Shown piece by piece: positions 32,700 to 42,310 of a DNA stretch of 64,000 nucleotides. The notes under the pieces are model-generated. The model was not told the DNA's origin. It searched no databases and worked only from the letters and a program-made list of their open reading frames with translations. Numbering within the stretch: position 1 is the stretch's first letter; each line of letters opens with the position of its first letter. The stretch is from Paenibacillus jilunlii (GTDB lineage Bacteria > Bacillota > Bacilli > Paenibacillales > Paenibacillaceae): assembly GCF_900102965.1 (NCBI RefSeq), contig NZ_FNGM01000013.1, positions 97,773 to 161,772 of the forward strand. Direction: 5' to 3'. The position numbers and the translations under genes were made by a program.

Positions 32700-33720
32700 G
32701 CGCAACAGTCTGCCCCTTTAGCGGCTGGAGGTTATCTTTCCACCGGATATTCAGGGAACGGGAGCTGAACAGGTCGGCTCCGTCCGATACCTGGTAGTGC
32801 AAATGCGGCTCGCTGGAGTTGCCGGAATTGCCAGCCTTCCCGATCACATCGCCTGTTTTGACCGAATCGCCTTTCTTTACGGTGACCGAGCCTTGCTTCA
32901 GATGGGCCAGAAAGCTGTATTCCCCGCCGTGGTCAATGACCACCACATTGCCGGCGGGCTCTTTTTCATTCGTGACGCCAACAGGCGTATTGTCGGGAAT
33001 GTCGTTTACGACTCCGGTAACGACTCCGTCAGCGGGGGCAGTGATATTCTGCCCAAACGTATAGTAGCTCTCATTGTCCAGCGGATCTCCTTCGTATGAG
33101 AAACCACCGGCCGCCTGCACGAAGTCATAAGCATACCGCTGGCTTGCGTACTCATAGTGGTAGTTGTTCAATACGTTGCTGCCACCCCAGAATACTAGCC
33201 ACTCCCCTTGGAAAGGCAGGGCCATGGCGGTTTTGGTCAGTGCGTTATCGGAATCGGGATAGGCGGACAACCCCGTAATGTTCAGACCGAGAATCGTACC
33301 TGAATCATCGAAGACAGCAAAGATCCCCTTATCGCCCGCCCCGCTAGTCCATACCCGCTGTTCACTGCCGTTCAGTAGCATAACCGTGGACGGGTTAAAG
33401 GCTGTAACCCCCTGTATGAAGGCCGAACCCATTTCCGCAACCTCTGCTTCGCTGATTTGCTGCTTAAATTCAGGACTGAACCGCTTATAAATTCCGCTGT
33501 AATTCCCGCTTAACAGAGCCTCGGCCAAATGCTCCGGCTGTACATCCTGCTGTCCGGGGGCACCGGTTTCTGGAGAGGCATCCGGTTTAGCCTGCGCTGC
33601 ATTTTGTGTAGAGGCTGCAGATGATTCCGGGCGTGTATTCATTGTATTCTCTCCTCCGCATGCTGATAATAAGACGGCCAGAGCCATTGTGCCTGCCATC
33701 ATTATACTTACTCTTCGCAT
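32677..33720 (-). CDS. M23-family (LytM) peptidase lipoprotein
   Basis: 347 residues. Lipoprotein signal with lipobox LLSAC at about residue 21, then a Ser/Ala/Pro-rich linker. Residues 65-160 form a DUF3887-like domain (LLSGNYSGIYKRFSPEFKQQ, AEMGSAFIQGV). Residues 220-330 are the M23 metallopeptidase or LytM domain (VVIDHGGEYSFLAHLKQG, KAGNSGNSSEPHLHYQV) with the HLH zinc motif. It would act on peptidoglycan cross-links or on signalling at the membrane surface. The gene is divergent from the two-component system that follows. Confidence 0.85.
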   Translation of the reverse strand: MRRVSIMMAGTMALAVLLSACGGENTMNTRPESSAASTQNAAQAKPDASPETGAPGQQDVQPEHLAEALLSGNYSGIYKRFSPEFKQQISEAEVAEMGSAFIQGVTAFNPSTVMLLNGSEQRVWTSGAGDKGIFAVFDDSGTILGLNITGLSAYPDSDNALTKTAMALPFQGEWLVFWGGSNVLNNYHYEYASQRYAYDFVQAAGGFSYEGDPLDNESYYTFGQNITAPADGVVTGVVNDIPDNTPVGVTNEKEPAGNVVVIDHGGEYSFLAHLKQGSVTVKKGDSVKTGDVIGKAGNSGNSSEPHLHYQVSDGADLFSSRSLNIRWKDNLQPLKGQTVALKPHTQP

Positions 33721-33803
33721 GTCAGACTCCTCCCCGTAACTGTTGGTGTTCTTCCTGTCTCTTCATTGTATACTGCCAATCTTGCCGCTATTGAAACGCT
33801 TCA

Positions 33804-33867
33804 TTAACGGTTGCTTAACTATGGAGTGCAGCCTGGGGAGACGAATTAAGCTATTGTTAAGGTTAAG
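33804..33867 (+). promoter_or_regulatory. phased TTAAC/TTAAG repeats before a response regulator gene
   Basis: TTAAC at 33804 and 33815, and TTAAG at 33846 and 33857 (plus 33863). Each pair is spaced 11 bp, and the pairs are 42 bp apart, so all lie on one helix face. This is typical of an OmpR-type autoregulatory site. Confidence 0.5.
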
Positions 33868-33934
33868 CAGTCAATTCTTGCGGAGCCAATCATGTTATGA
33901 TAGTTGCGACTATGTAATGGAGAGGGGAACCGGC

Positions 33935-34729
33935 ATGAATCATGCTGCCATTCTGCTCGTCGATGACGAAGAGTCCATTATCGGGCTGATCAAGACGGTG
34001 CTGCATAAAGAAGGATTTACGGATATAGATTCGGCAGGGACAGGGGAAGCGGCAATTCTGGCCTGCCAGAGCAAGGTATATGACCTGATTGTACTGGATG
34101 TGATGCTGCCGGGACGCAGCGGTATTGATATTTGTCCTTTTCTGCGGCAGACCACCAATGCGCCTGTGCTGTTCCTGTCTGCGCGTACTTCCGATTTTGA
34201 CAAGCTTACCGGCTTTGCCGTCGGCGGCGATGATTATATGACCAAACCGTTCAATCCGCTGGAGCTGGTGGCCCGGATCCGCTCGCAGCTGCGCCGCTAT
34301 CTGGGTATGGCGGGCGGGCCGGAACCGGTTCAGGTTAACGCTCCCCATAAACAGCCTTCTCCGGTCAATGCCGGACAGGGACGGCAGCCGGATCAGCATG
34401 ATCTTCGCTATGATTTTGGACGGTTTCAGGTGGATGAGGCGGCGGGTGAACTGAGAGTAGAAGGGGAGGTGGTCGCCTGTCCGGCGCTGGTGTTCCAACT
34501 GCTGCTATTTTTCTGCAAGCATCCCAACCGGCTGTTCACCAAAAGCGAGCTGTACGAACGGGTATGGGGCGAAGGCGCGCTTAGTGACGATAACACGGTC
34601 ATGGTGCATATTCACCGGATCCGGGAACGCATTGAGCTGGAGCCGGCAAATCCCGTATTTCTGGTCAATGTCAGAGGACTGGGGTATAAGCTGGTGCAGC
34701 ACAGGGGGAGGGACAAGGAACAGGCATGA
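33935..34729 (+). CDS. OmpR-family response regulator
   Basis: 264 residues from ATG 33935 (GAGGGGAA ahead); an in-frame extension upstream is the promoter region. Receiver: DDEE acidic pocket, Asp in VLDVMLPGRSG near residue 54, TKPF Lys. A longer than usual linker of about 45 residues (rich in Pro, Gln, Gly) separates it from the winged helix (ALVFQLLLFFCKHPNRLFT, DDNTVMVHIHRIRERIE). It overlaps the kinase gene by 4 bp. Confidence 0.88.
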   Translation: MNHAAILLVDDEESIIGLIKTVLHKEGFTDIDSAGTGEAAILACQSKVYDLIVLDVMLPGRSGIDICPFLRQTTNAPVLFLSARTSDFDKLTGFAVGGDDYMTKPFNPLELVARIRSQLRRYLGMAGGPEPVQVNAPHKQPSPVNAGQGRQPDQHDLRYDFGRFQVDEAAGELRVEGEVVACPALVFQLLLFFCKHPNRLFTKSELYERVWGEGALSDDNTVMVHIHRIRERIELEPANPVFLVNVRGLGYKLVQHRGRDKEQA

Positions 34730-36483
34730 AGATAAGAAGGCGGCTCACGCTTAGATTCGTGCTGCATTCGGCCATTGCCGGACTGGTAGTGCTGCTCATT
34801 GCGGCAGCAACCGTCTATTGGGTGCTGATGCGGCTGTCGGAGATCAATCTTTCTGATGATTTTCCTTCGGTTGGTTTACAGCGGCTGGTTGAATCCTCTA
34901 AGTTAGGCGAGGACGGAATAGTCTTTGACCGGAAGCTTCTGGAACAAGTGAAGCGCAATAAGGGCTGGCTCCAGAGCCTGGATGAAAACGGAAAGGTGGA
35001 GAAATCGTACAACAAGCCTTCGAATGTTCCCGTGCAGTACAATCCGGGTGAGCTGGCCGCATATTGGCAGCTGCAAAAGGATTTTCCTTATGACGTCTAC
35101 CTCTGGATTCAGGAGAAACACGGCAGAGTGTACACACTTCTCTATGGAGTACCAAAGGTGATAGAGCCATTGCTGCAGGCGGTCAGAGAAGAGCACTCCT
35201 CCTATATGGATGGAAGACTTATTCTCCCCGAGAAGATAGAGAGCAGGATCCGGGCACTGGGCGGGTACGTCCAGCTGCTGGATCTGAAGGGCGGTGAGCT
35301 GGCAGCGCTTAACCGGCCGGAATCGATTCCTGGCACCTACACTGTACAAGAGCTTGCTTTGCGTTCGCAATATCCCGAAAGATATGAATACCGCATGAGT
35401 TTTGCCTATGATGAGAAGACCGGGGAGACCTGGGTGGTAGGGGTGCCTAACAAGACAGAGGGGCGTTCTTCCAAAAACCCGCTGATCTCTGCAGAAATGC
35501 GCATTGTGCTGACCGGAATTGCCGGGATGCTGGGGGCGACCCTGCTGATCTTTGCGCTGCTGTCCTTCTTGAATGCACTCCGCTTCGGTGCGCCTATGTT
35601 CCACATGCTGGCTTGGCTCGATTCCCTCGGGCGGGGGACTTATGACGAGCCCGCAGACCGCAATGGACACCCGCGCAGCCGGCTCAGTTCAGGCAAATGG
35701 AGGCGGCGTTATACTACCTTTGTTGAAGTCATGCTGTCCATGGATCAGCTGACTGTCATTCTGCGGCGTGATGAGGAGCGGCGGCGGCAGACGGAAACAC
35801 TGCGTGAAGAATGGATTACCGGTATCACTCATGACCTCAAAACCCCTCTTTCCTCCATAAAAGGCTACGCCCATTTACTCACGGAGGATGCTTATGACTG
35901 GTCCCCTGAAGAAGTCCGCAAATTCTCTGCCATCATGCTGGAGAAGTCGGCCCATATGGATACGCTGATCAGTGATTTGGCTATGACGTACCGGCAGAGA
36001 TCGGGTATTCATGCCCCGCAAATGGAAGAGGTGGAGATGAATGCATGGCTGGGTAATGCCTTGATACAGGCTGCAGCCAATCCGGAGTATGGAGAGGGGC
36101 GGATTATTTATCAATCCCCTGATAAGGAGATTACAGCCAGCATCTATCGGCCCTGGATGGAGAGGGTAGTCGGCAATTTAACCGCCAATGCCCTGCTGCA
36201 CAATTCTTCAGACACCCGGCTTACTGTGACACTAAGCGAGGGGGCTGACGGCGGGCTGACGATTATTTTCCGGGACAATGGCCAGGGAATGGATGAGCAG
36301 ACGGCGGCGAATTTGTTCGAACGGTATTACCGCGGGGGAGATACGGCTTCCGCAACCAACGGGTCCGGCCTGGGTATGGCGGTCTCCAAAGGACTGGTGG
36401 AAGCTATGGGCGGACAGATCACCGTGAGCTCCGCACCCGGCAAAGGAACGGAGATCCGGCTTACCTGGGATGCCCAGAAGTAG
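34726..36483 (+). CDS. sensor histidine kinase
   Basis: 585 residues. TM1 at about 13-35, an extracytoplasmic sensor of about 230 residues, TM2 near 265-285, then HisKA (His in ITGITHDLKTPLSSIKGYAH) and HATPase (ERVVGNLTANALLHN, FRDNGQGMDEQT, GSGLGMAVSKGLVEAMGG). The sensor is not a recognised PAS or Cache sequence. ATGA overlap with the regulator gene makes the pair a clear two-component system. Signal unknown. Confidence 0.88.
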   Translation: MKIRRRLTLRFVLHSAIAGLVVLLIAAATVYWVLMRLSEINLSDDFPSVGLQRLVESSKLGEDGIVFDRKLLEQVKRNKGWLQSLDENGKVEKSYNKPSNVPVQYNPGELAAYWQLQKDFPYDVYLWIQEKHGRVYTLLYGVPKVIEPLLQAVREEHSSYMDGRLILPEKIESRIRALGGYVQLLDLKGGELAALNRPESIPGTYTVQELALRSQYPERYEYRMSFAYDEKTGETWVVGVPNKTEGRSSKNPLISAEMRIVLTGIAGMLGATLLIFALLSFLNALRFGAPMFHMLAWLDSLGRGTYDEPADRNGHPRSRLSSGKWRRRYTTFVEVMLSMDQLTVILRRDEERRRQTETLREEWITGITHDLKTPLSSIKGYAHLLTEDAYDWSPEEVRKFSAIMLEKSAHMDTLISDLAMTYRQRSGIHAPQMEEVEMNAWLGNALIQAAANPEYGEGRIIYQSPDKEITASIYRPWMERVVGNLTANALLHNSSDTRLTVTLSEGADGGLTIIFRDNGQGMDEQTAANLFERYYRGGDTASATNGSGLGMAVSKGLVEAMGGQITVSSAPGKGTEIRLTWDAQK

Positions 36484-36658
36484 GGCAGATGGGCAGCATA
36501 TGTCCGGCAACAGTGCTTGCGGAGCGGAGAACGGTGAAGTTGCCAGAGGGATTAGGGGCCAGGTACAGTAAAGGTACAACCAGCCCCTTTCTTCTTTGCA
36601 AAATTTCCCGCTGGAGCCACTGTGTTAATTCTTTTGCTGAAAGTCCTCAATTGGGCTG

Positions 36659-37390
36659 CTATTTTCGGCTAACATTACCGCCAATAGTTCCAAGCTTAAT
36701 TTCACCGTTCCCGGTCTGGGAAATCACGGCATCGCCCGTAATGTGGTCCAGCTCCAGGGACCCGTCTCCGACAGCGACCTCGGCTGAACCTTCTACCTGG
36801 GTTACTGCAATATGTCCATTGATATTATGGATATTAACATCTGTATCAATATTGCGGACGGTGATATCGCCGTCCCGGTTGGAGAGCGTTACCGGGCCCT
36901 TGGTGTCGATCACCTCTAAATCCCCGTTCACGTTATCTACCTCCAGCGGGGCCGAGAGATCAGCAACCTTAAGTTTGCCGTCTCTATGTGAGCCCAATTC
37001 CACAGCGAGTTCACGCGGAAGTGTAATTACCAGATCCACAGCCCCGGAACCCATAGCCAGCATCTGACTGCCAAAGGAAGCATCCAAATAAGCGGTATCC
37101 TCTTCTGCCCGCAGCTTCAGCTTCAATTTATCCATACTTATGCCTTTGGCGGTGACCACGGCGGTGACCTCAATCATATCCGTGTCTGCGCCGCTTACTT
37201 CAATTTCTCCGTTGCGGTTGTCTATGACCAGCTTCGTCAGCTTGTCAGCCTCCAGTTCAAGCTTCTGCGTTGAAGATGTTCCCTCGCCCTTGCTGCAAGC
37301 AGTTACTAGCAGCAGGCAGCCTACGATCATTAATCTCCATGTCCAGCGCATTCTTAATTCCCCTTTCCTAAATATAATATTGAAGAACAT
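36659..37390 (-). CDS. DUF4097 family lipoprotein
   Basis: 243 residues. Lipoprotein signal (LLLVTAC lipobox near residue 19) followed by a right-handed beta-solenoid-like region of short repeats (LVIDNRNGEIEVSGADTD, VDNVNGDLEVIDTKGPV, LSNRDGDITVRNIDTDV), the DUF4097 putative adhesin pattern. Probably exposed on the outer face of the membrane. It follows the ABC permease by 9 bp in the same direction and so is likely part of that operon. Confidence 0.82.
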   Translation of the reverse strand: MFFNIIFRKGELRMRWTWRLMIVGCLLLVTACSKGEGTSSTQKLELEADKLTKLVIDNRNGEIEVSGADTDMIEVTAVVTAKGISMDKLKLKLRAEEDTAYLDASFGSQMLAMGSGAVDLVITLPRELAVELGSHRDGKLKVADLSAPLEVDNVNGDLEVIDTKGPVTLSNRDGDITVRNIDTDVNIHNINGHIAVTQVEGSAEVAVGDGSLELDHITGDAVISQTGNGEIKLGTIGGNVSRK

Positions 37391-37399
37391 TGTGTATCG

Positions 37400-38341
37400 T
37401 TAGGAAACATCACGTTTGACGAACAGGGTGTGCGAAAGAAGATGCATGACTGCCAGATGAAGTCCTATAAAAGCAAGAGAGAAGCCGAGGGTCATTCCTT
37501 TCACTGCCGGATCACCCAGGAAATATCCGCTAAGGTCGGCATGGGAGAAGATAAAGAAACGGGTCCACGGCCAGCCGTTCATGGCGATAGCAATAACAAA
37601 TCCGGCTACGGATACGAACAGGGGAATGACAATAGCAAAGATAGGACTGCGAAAACCCGCAGATACCATAAAAGCCAGCGTAACTGAAATCAGCAGAAAC
37701 GGAAGATGGAACAAGTAACTGCCGAGGATGGAAAGCAGCATGGGCGTTTGATGCACGGTGTGATCCTTCACATACATATAGCTGTCGCCCAGACCGCCCC
37801 AGCCGAACATGATTCCCCCGAACAGCAGGGAGAGCAGCAGGCCAACCAGCGTCAACCCCAGTCCGAACAGGATCGCGGCAATATATTTGGCGGTATAAAC
37901 CTCTGTCCGGCTGGCCGAGCGGGTCAGCAGCAGCTTGATCGTGCCGGACACAAATTCGGCAGCGGCAATCTCTCCGGCAATAATGATTGAGATCAGCGAG
38001 ACGGCAAATATAATGTTCCCTGAAAGATCCCCTGCAAAGCTCCAGGCATTCGTCTCAGGCGGCATATTATGCTGCAGGGAGTACTCGTTCAGCAAAATAT
38101 TTTTCTCCGCCTGCCGTATTTCAATCTGCAGCGCATCCGGCTCGGCAGCTTCCGCTGCCAGCCGATGATTCTCCTGCTCAAGCTGCGACCTCCAGTCTGC
38201 CGCTGCGGTGCCCCCGTCTCCAGCACGCACATTGATGATTTGGAGGATGACGAAGACCGCAACGAGAGCAATGAGCACCCAGGTGCGTTTTCTTTTGTAA
38301 ATCTTCATATTCTCATTCCGGATATAGTTGATCAGCTTCAA
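37400..38341 (-). CDS. ABC-2 permease
   Basis: 313 residues. N-terminal amphipathic stretch LINYIRNENMKIYKRKRTW, TM1, an extracytoplasmic loop of about 90 residues, then five hydrophobic segments including AEFVSGTIKLLLTRSASRTE. This is the NatB/bacitracin-exporter-like layout. The start overlaps the stop of the ATPase gene by 4 bp. Confidence 0.85.
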   Translation of the reverse strand: MKLINYIRNENMKIYKRKRTWVLIALVAVFVILQIINVRAGDGGTAAADWRSQLEQENHRLAAEAAEPDALQIEIRQAEKNILLNEYSLQHNMPPETNAWSFAGDLSGNIIFAVSLISIIIAGEIAAAEFVSGTIKLLLTRSASRTEVYTAKYIAAILFGLGLTLVGLLLSLLFGGIMFGWGGLGDSYMYVKDHTVHQTPMLLSILGSYLFHLPFLLISVTLAFMVSAGFRSPIFAIVIPLFVSVAGFVIAIAMNGWPWTRFFIFSHADLSGYFLGDPAVKGMTLGFSLAFIGLHLAVMHLLSHTLFVKRDVS

Positions 38342-39249
38342 TGTCCTTGCCCTCCTGTAATCTCAAGGTATTTGTCTTCAAGGGTCCGCTTTACCGTGTT
38401 CACCCCGTATACGCTGATGCCTGAATCCAGCAGCTTCTGGCTGATTTCAGGAATGCGGTTTTTGGGAAGGCGCACGCGAAGCTGGTTGTGGCCGGCGGTA
38501 ATTTCCGCACCTGACATGAACGCTTGCAGCACCTGAACCGCCAGCTCCGGCCGGTCCACCTCGAACTGTACGAGCGTGTCATCCTCCTGAACCAGCTCTG
38601 ACAAGCGATGCACTCCGATCAGCTTGCCTTGCTGCAGGACGGCAACGCGGTCACACATCATCTCCATCTCGGACATCAGATGGCTGGAGATCAGAATGCC
38701 GACATTCTCCTTGTGGGCCAGATTCTTCAGATGCTCCCGCAGCTCGTGGATGCCCGCCGGGTCAAGGCCGTTCGTCGGTTCATCCAGCAGCAGCAGGGAG
38801 GGCTTATGCATCAGGGCTACGGCCAGGCCGAGACGCTGCCGCATCCCAAGCGAGTAGGTGCTGACTTTGGCCGAAATGCTCTGTTCCAGGCCTACAAGTG
38901 AGATGATCTCTTTCAGCCGGTCCGCCGTGACGCCCGGACTCATTCTTGAGAAGAGAACCAGGTTGTCATATCCGGATAAATATTTGTACAGATCGGGCTG
39001 CTCTACGATAACACCAACCTTGCCCATAGCTGCGGAGAATTGCTGGCTGGTGTCGATTCCATCAATAATGACCTGTCCTTCCGATTTAGAGACGAGCCCC
39101 ACAATCATGCGGATTGTTGTTGTTTTTCCGGCTCCGTTGGGGCCCAGCAGGCCCATGATTTCCCCTTTTTCCATTTCCAGTGATACATGGTCTACAAGAG
39201 TTTTGCGGCCAATGATTTTGGTCAGATCCCGTATTTGAAGCAGCGGCAA
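38338..39249 (-). CDS. ABC transporter ATP-binding protein
   Basis: 303 residues from a TTG that has GGGAGGGG at the right distance; the seven codons before it are the ribosome site itself. Walker A GPNGAGKTTTIR, signature YSLGMRQRLGLA, Walker B LLLLDEPTNGLDP, switch His in SSHLMSEM. With the permease and the DUF4097 lipoprotein it forms a three-gene unit, transcribed away from the fused kinase-regulator that may control it. Confidence 0.88.
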   Translation of the reverse strand: MPLLQIRDLTKIIGRKTLVDHVSLEMEKGEIMGLLGPNGAGKTTTIRMIVGLVSKSEGQVIIDGIDTSQQFSAAMGKVGVIVEQPDLYKYLSGYDNLVLFSRMSPGVTADRLKEIISLVGLEQSISAKVSTYSLGMRQRLGLAVALMHKPSLLLLDEPTNGLDPAGIHELREHLKNLAHKENVGILISSHLMSEMEMMCDRVAVLQQGKLIGVHRLSELVQEDDTLVQFEVDRPELAVQVLQAFMSGAEITAGHNQLRVRLPKNRIPEISQKLLDSGISVYGVNTVKRTLEDKYLEITGGQGH

Positions 39250-39415
39250 AGCTACCCCTCCCTTTTCCAAATGATTGTAGTAGGATATAATTCTGCATAT
39301 CGCTTAGCTGTATCCCGCTGCCATAACCTATCAAGCGGACTGTCATATTGACCAGTTACTGCGTGTCATAGGATGGATGTGACAACAGATTTAGCAGAAT
39401 TGGAGTTGCTGACTG

Positions 39416-41212
39416 ATGCAAAAGAATAATGCCCGGTGGGCCTGGCAAGACCGAACGGTTCTGCTTCTGCGCCTGTTATGGAGCATGGCTGTCATTATAT
39501 TGATGTATCAGGATAAGCCGGATTTCCCGCTCTTGCTTGTGCTGCCAGCGATGTTGCTGAGCGGCGTAGTTCCTGCATGGGTTGGACGGAATTTCACAAC
39601 GAGGTATGTTCTTCTGGAACTTATACTCGCAGGCGGGATCGCGCTGGCACTGGCGTACTATTATGGCTTAACGCGATTATTCCTGCCAGCCGTGCTGATG
39701 CTTGCTTTCCATACCCGGGGCAAGGCGCACCTATATACGCTTCCGCTTACCTTATTGCTGTTCAGCTTAAGTGCCGGACCCACAATACAGGCAGGCCTGA
39801 CGCACCCGCTTATCTGGCAGAGCCTGTCGGACGGGTTGTTCGTGTACGCTGCCGGTTATGGACTGCAGATGGGGGCTAAGTCGGTTAACGGGATCCGGCA
39901 AAAACTGGCGCTGGTCAACGAGCAATATGCCATTCTGGAGCAGTATTCCTCTCAGATTGAACGCATGACCCTGCTGGAGGAGCGTTACCGGATGGCAAGG
40001 GAAGTGCATGATACCATTGGGCACAGCTATACCTCGATCATTCTGGGGCTGGAAACGCTAAGGCCGCATGTAGCTCCGCAGGAAGGTGAGCTTAAGCTTC
40101 AGGGAGTACTGGAGCTGGCCCGCAAGGGGCTGGACGATGTGAGGCTGCAGGTCCACCAGATGGACCCGCTGGAAGAGCCGGTGACCTTGGACAGGGCCTT
40201 AATGGAGATTGCGGGCCAGTTCGAATCCAATACGGGAGTCACACTGTCGTTCCGCACGATGGGCGAGCCTTATGCAGTGATTAAGCAGGCCAAGCATACG
40301 TTATGCCGTTCGCTGCAGGAGGCACTGACCAATGCCAGCAGGCATGGGCAGGCCAGCGCCATCCGGGTGGTTCTGCAATATGATCCGGCCCAGCTCATGC
40401 TGCAGATTCAGGACAACGGCAAGGGAACTGCACAGCTGCGCTACGGCTTCGGCCTGACGGGGATGAAGGAGCGTCTCGCGGCATTGCAGGGCAAGCTATA
40501 TATCGATTCCCAGGAGAATGACGGGACGCTGGTGACCTGTATCATCCCTAACCAGGCGCAGGAAGGTGAACGGCGGATTGATATCCTGCTGGCAGATGAT
40601 CAGCCGCTGGTCCGCGAGAGCCTGAGGCTGCTGCTTGGGGAGGAGAAGGATTTCCGGCTCCGCACTGCCGCGAGCGGCAAGCAGGCGCTGGAGCAGTGCG
40701 CCGCAGAGCAGCCGGATATTGTCCTGATGGATATTCACATGCCGGAGATGGACGGTCTGGAGGCTACCCGGCAGCTTAAGGAGAAGTGGCCGGAGATCCG
40801 GGTCATTATCATTACAACCTTTGAGGAGATTACCTATGCGTCAGAAGCGCTGCGGCTTGGTGCTGAAGGGTATCTGCTGAAGACCCTCCATCCCAAGGAA
40901 TTGGCTGCGACCATCCGGCTGATCTACGGAGGCGGGACCATGATTTCGCAAGAGGTGGCCCAGCAGCTGTTCCAGGATCAGCAGCTGGAAGCTTCGCTGA
41001 ATCCGTATGACCTGACCGAGCGGGAGCTGGAGGTACTGCAGGAATTGACGGAGGGACTGCGCAACAAACAGATTGCCCAGAAGCTGCATCTGTCAGAGGG
41101 AACCGTCCGGAACTATATTTCAGCCATTTATCTGAAGCTGCAGGTGGGCGACCGCGACGAGGCTGTAGAGAAGAGCAGGAAAGAGCAGCTGGTGCAGCGG
41201 CGGACACAATAA
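39416..41212 (+). CDS. fused NarL/LiaRS-type sensor kinase and response regulator in one protein
   Basis: 598 residues. Residues 1-150: about five membrane segments. Residues 185-260: HisKA_3 with phospho-acceptor His198 in AREVHDTIGHSYTS. Residues 275-375: HATPase (LCRSLQEALTNASRHGQA, DNGKGTAQLRYGFGLTGM). Residues 388-505: receiver (DILLADDQPLVRESL; acceptor Asp439 in VLMDIHMPEMDG; Lys in LLKTLHP). Residues 530-590: LuxR/NarL helix-turn-helix (LTERELEVLQELTEG, NKQIAQKLHLSEGTVRNYIS). Normally these are two proteins. The junction (NQAQEGERRID) is short, and no start signal is seen for a separate regulator. It is divergent from the ABC unit. Confidence 0.88.
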   Translation: MQKNNARWAWQDRTVLLLRLLWSMAVIILMYQDKPDFPLLLVLPAMLLSGVVPAWVGRNFTTRYVLLELILAGGIALALAYYYGLTRLFLPAVLMLAFHTRGKAHLYTLPLTLLLFSLSAGPTIQAGLTHPLIWQSLSDGLFVYAAGYGLQMGAKSVNGIRQKLALVNEQYAILEQYSSQIERMTLLEERYRMAREVHDTIGHSYTSIILGLETLRPHVAPQEGELKLQGVLELARKGLDDVRLQVHQMDPLEEPVTLDRALMEIAGQFESNTGVTLSFRTMGEPYAVIKQAKHTLCRSLQEALTNASRHGQASAIRVVLQYDPAQLMLQIQDNGKGTAQLRYGFGLTGMKERLAALQGKLYIDSQENDGTLVTCIIPNQAQEGERRIDILLADDQPLVRESLRLLLGEEKDFRLRTAASGKQALEQCAAEQPDIVLMDIHMPEMDGLEATRQLKEKWPEIRVIIITTFEEITYASEALRLGAEGYLLKTLHPKELAATIRLIYGGGTMISQEVAQQLFQDQQLEASLNPYDLTERELEVLQELTEGLRNKQIAQKLHLSEGTVRNYISAIYLKLQVGDRDEAVEKSRKEQLVQRRTQ

Positions 41213-41305
41213 GCTTAATAGGAACAAGACGCCGCCAATAGCGGCATGAATGTCTACTGCACGAAGTGCAGTCATGTAGGAGATCCACTAAATGTTATCA
41301 AAACA

Positions 41306-41352
41306 GAACGGCTGCGCCGTCCTTAACCGGACAGTGCAGCCGTTCATTTTTT
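41306..41352 (+). terminator. terminator after the fused kinase gene
   Basis: GAACGGCTGC/GCAGCCGTTC 10-bp outer stem with an inner GTCC/GGAC stem, then ATTTTTT. An extra perfect hairpin (ACTGCAC/GTGCAGT) lies about 50 bp before it. Confidence 0.85.
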
Positions 41353-41443
41353 GGGGGGTGCACGGGTGCTAAATAAGAGAGCAACATTTCAAAAATTACT
41401 CTGTGATATAACTGTATTGAATTCGGATAAAGGAGATGAGAGC

Positions 41444-42208
41444 ATGAGCAGGTTGGAAGGTCAACTCGCTTTAATCACTGGAGCAAGCCGGGGGATCGGC
41501 CGGAGCATCGCATTGCGTCTGGCACAAGAGGGTGCATATATTGTCGTGCACTATGGAAAAAGACGAAATGAGGCGGAGGCCGTTGTTCACCAAATCAGGC
41601 AAAGTGGAGGGAACGCATGTGTGATCGGTGCAGATCTGGGAACTCTCGATGGCGTTCATGATTTATTTGCGGCGTTAGATGACGTTATTCGGGAACAAAC
41701 AGACGGCAGCGGATTTGATATTCTTGTTAATAATGCCGGGATCGGTCAAGTGATTACCCTGGAAGAGACGACGGAAGAATCTTTTGATGAAGTAATGAAG
41801 ATCAACGTCAAGGCGCCGCTTTTTGTTACCCAGCAAGCATTGCCGCGTCTGAAGGACGGCGGGCGCATTATTAATATTTCATCCTTTGTAACACGCGCAG
41901 CCTCTCCAAGTGTGTTTTGCTACAGCATGTCAAAAGGGGCCATCGATACGTTCACACAGCTTTTGGCCAAACAACTGGGGCCCCGCAATATTACGGTCAA
42001 CGCCATCCAGCCGGGCATTATTAACACAGAGATGAATGCAGAAACATTGCAGAATCCGCAGGGTCAGAAGTATGCAGCCGGTCTTTCCGCCTTCAACAGA
42101 TGGGGAGAGCCCGAGGATATCGCTGATATTGCTGCTTTTTTGGCTTCGCGGGACAGCCGCTGGGTCACCGGCCAATTGCTCGATGCAAGCGGCGGATCAC
42201 ATCTGTAG
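41444..42208 (+). CDS. short-chain dehydrogenase/reductase
   Basis: 254 residues from ATG 41444 (AAAGGAGATGAG ahead). NAD(P)-binding TGASRGIGRSIAL near residue 13, NNAG near 95, catalytic Ser in IINISSF, YxxxK as YSMSKGAIDTF near 160. Classical SDR fold, similar in pattern to FabG-like reductases. The Arg after TGAS and the HYGKRRNEAE stretch suggest NADPH. Substrate unknown; no linked pathway genes. Confidence 0.85.
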   Translation: MSRLEGQLALITGASRGIGRSIALRLAQEGAYIVVHYGKRRNEAEAVVHQIRQSGGNACVIGADLGTLDGVHDLFAALDDVIREQTDGSGFDILVNNAGIGQVITLEETTEESFDEVMKINVKAPLFVTQQALPRLKDGGRIINISSFVTRAASPSVFCYSMSKGAIDTFTQLLAKQLGPRNITVNAIQPGIINTEMNAETLQNPQGQKYAAGLSAFNRWGEPEDIADIAAFLASRDSRWVTGQLLDASGGSHL

Positions 42209-42260
42209 GTTCACCTTTTGGAGCCGCTGTATGCGGACCCGTATGTACAGAGGCAGGTGA

Positions 42261-42294
42261 GAGAAGGGGGATAACCCCCTCCTCTTTGTTTTTT
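42261..42294 (+). terminator. terminator after the SDR gene
   Basis: GAGAAGGGGG/CCCCCTCCTC stem with one mismatch, ATAA loop, and a T-rich tail TTTGTTTTTT. Confidence 0.8.
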
Positions 42295-42310
42295 CTATCC
42301 ATTTTGCGCC

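Noticed and set aside
34903..35670. 255-codon open frame opposite the sensor kinase gene
   Set aside because: No motif or start signal; the plus-strand kinase is unambiguous.
40540..40600. Frameshift or missing stop joining separate kinase and regulator genes
   Set aside because: The frame is continuous through the junction with sensible residues and no stop or start signal, so I treat it as a genuine fusion, though resequencing would settle it.
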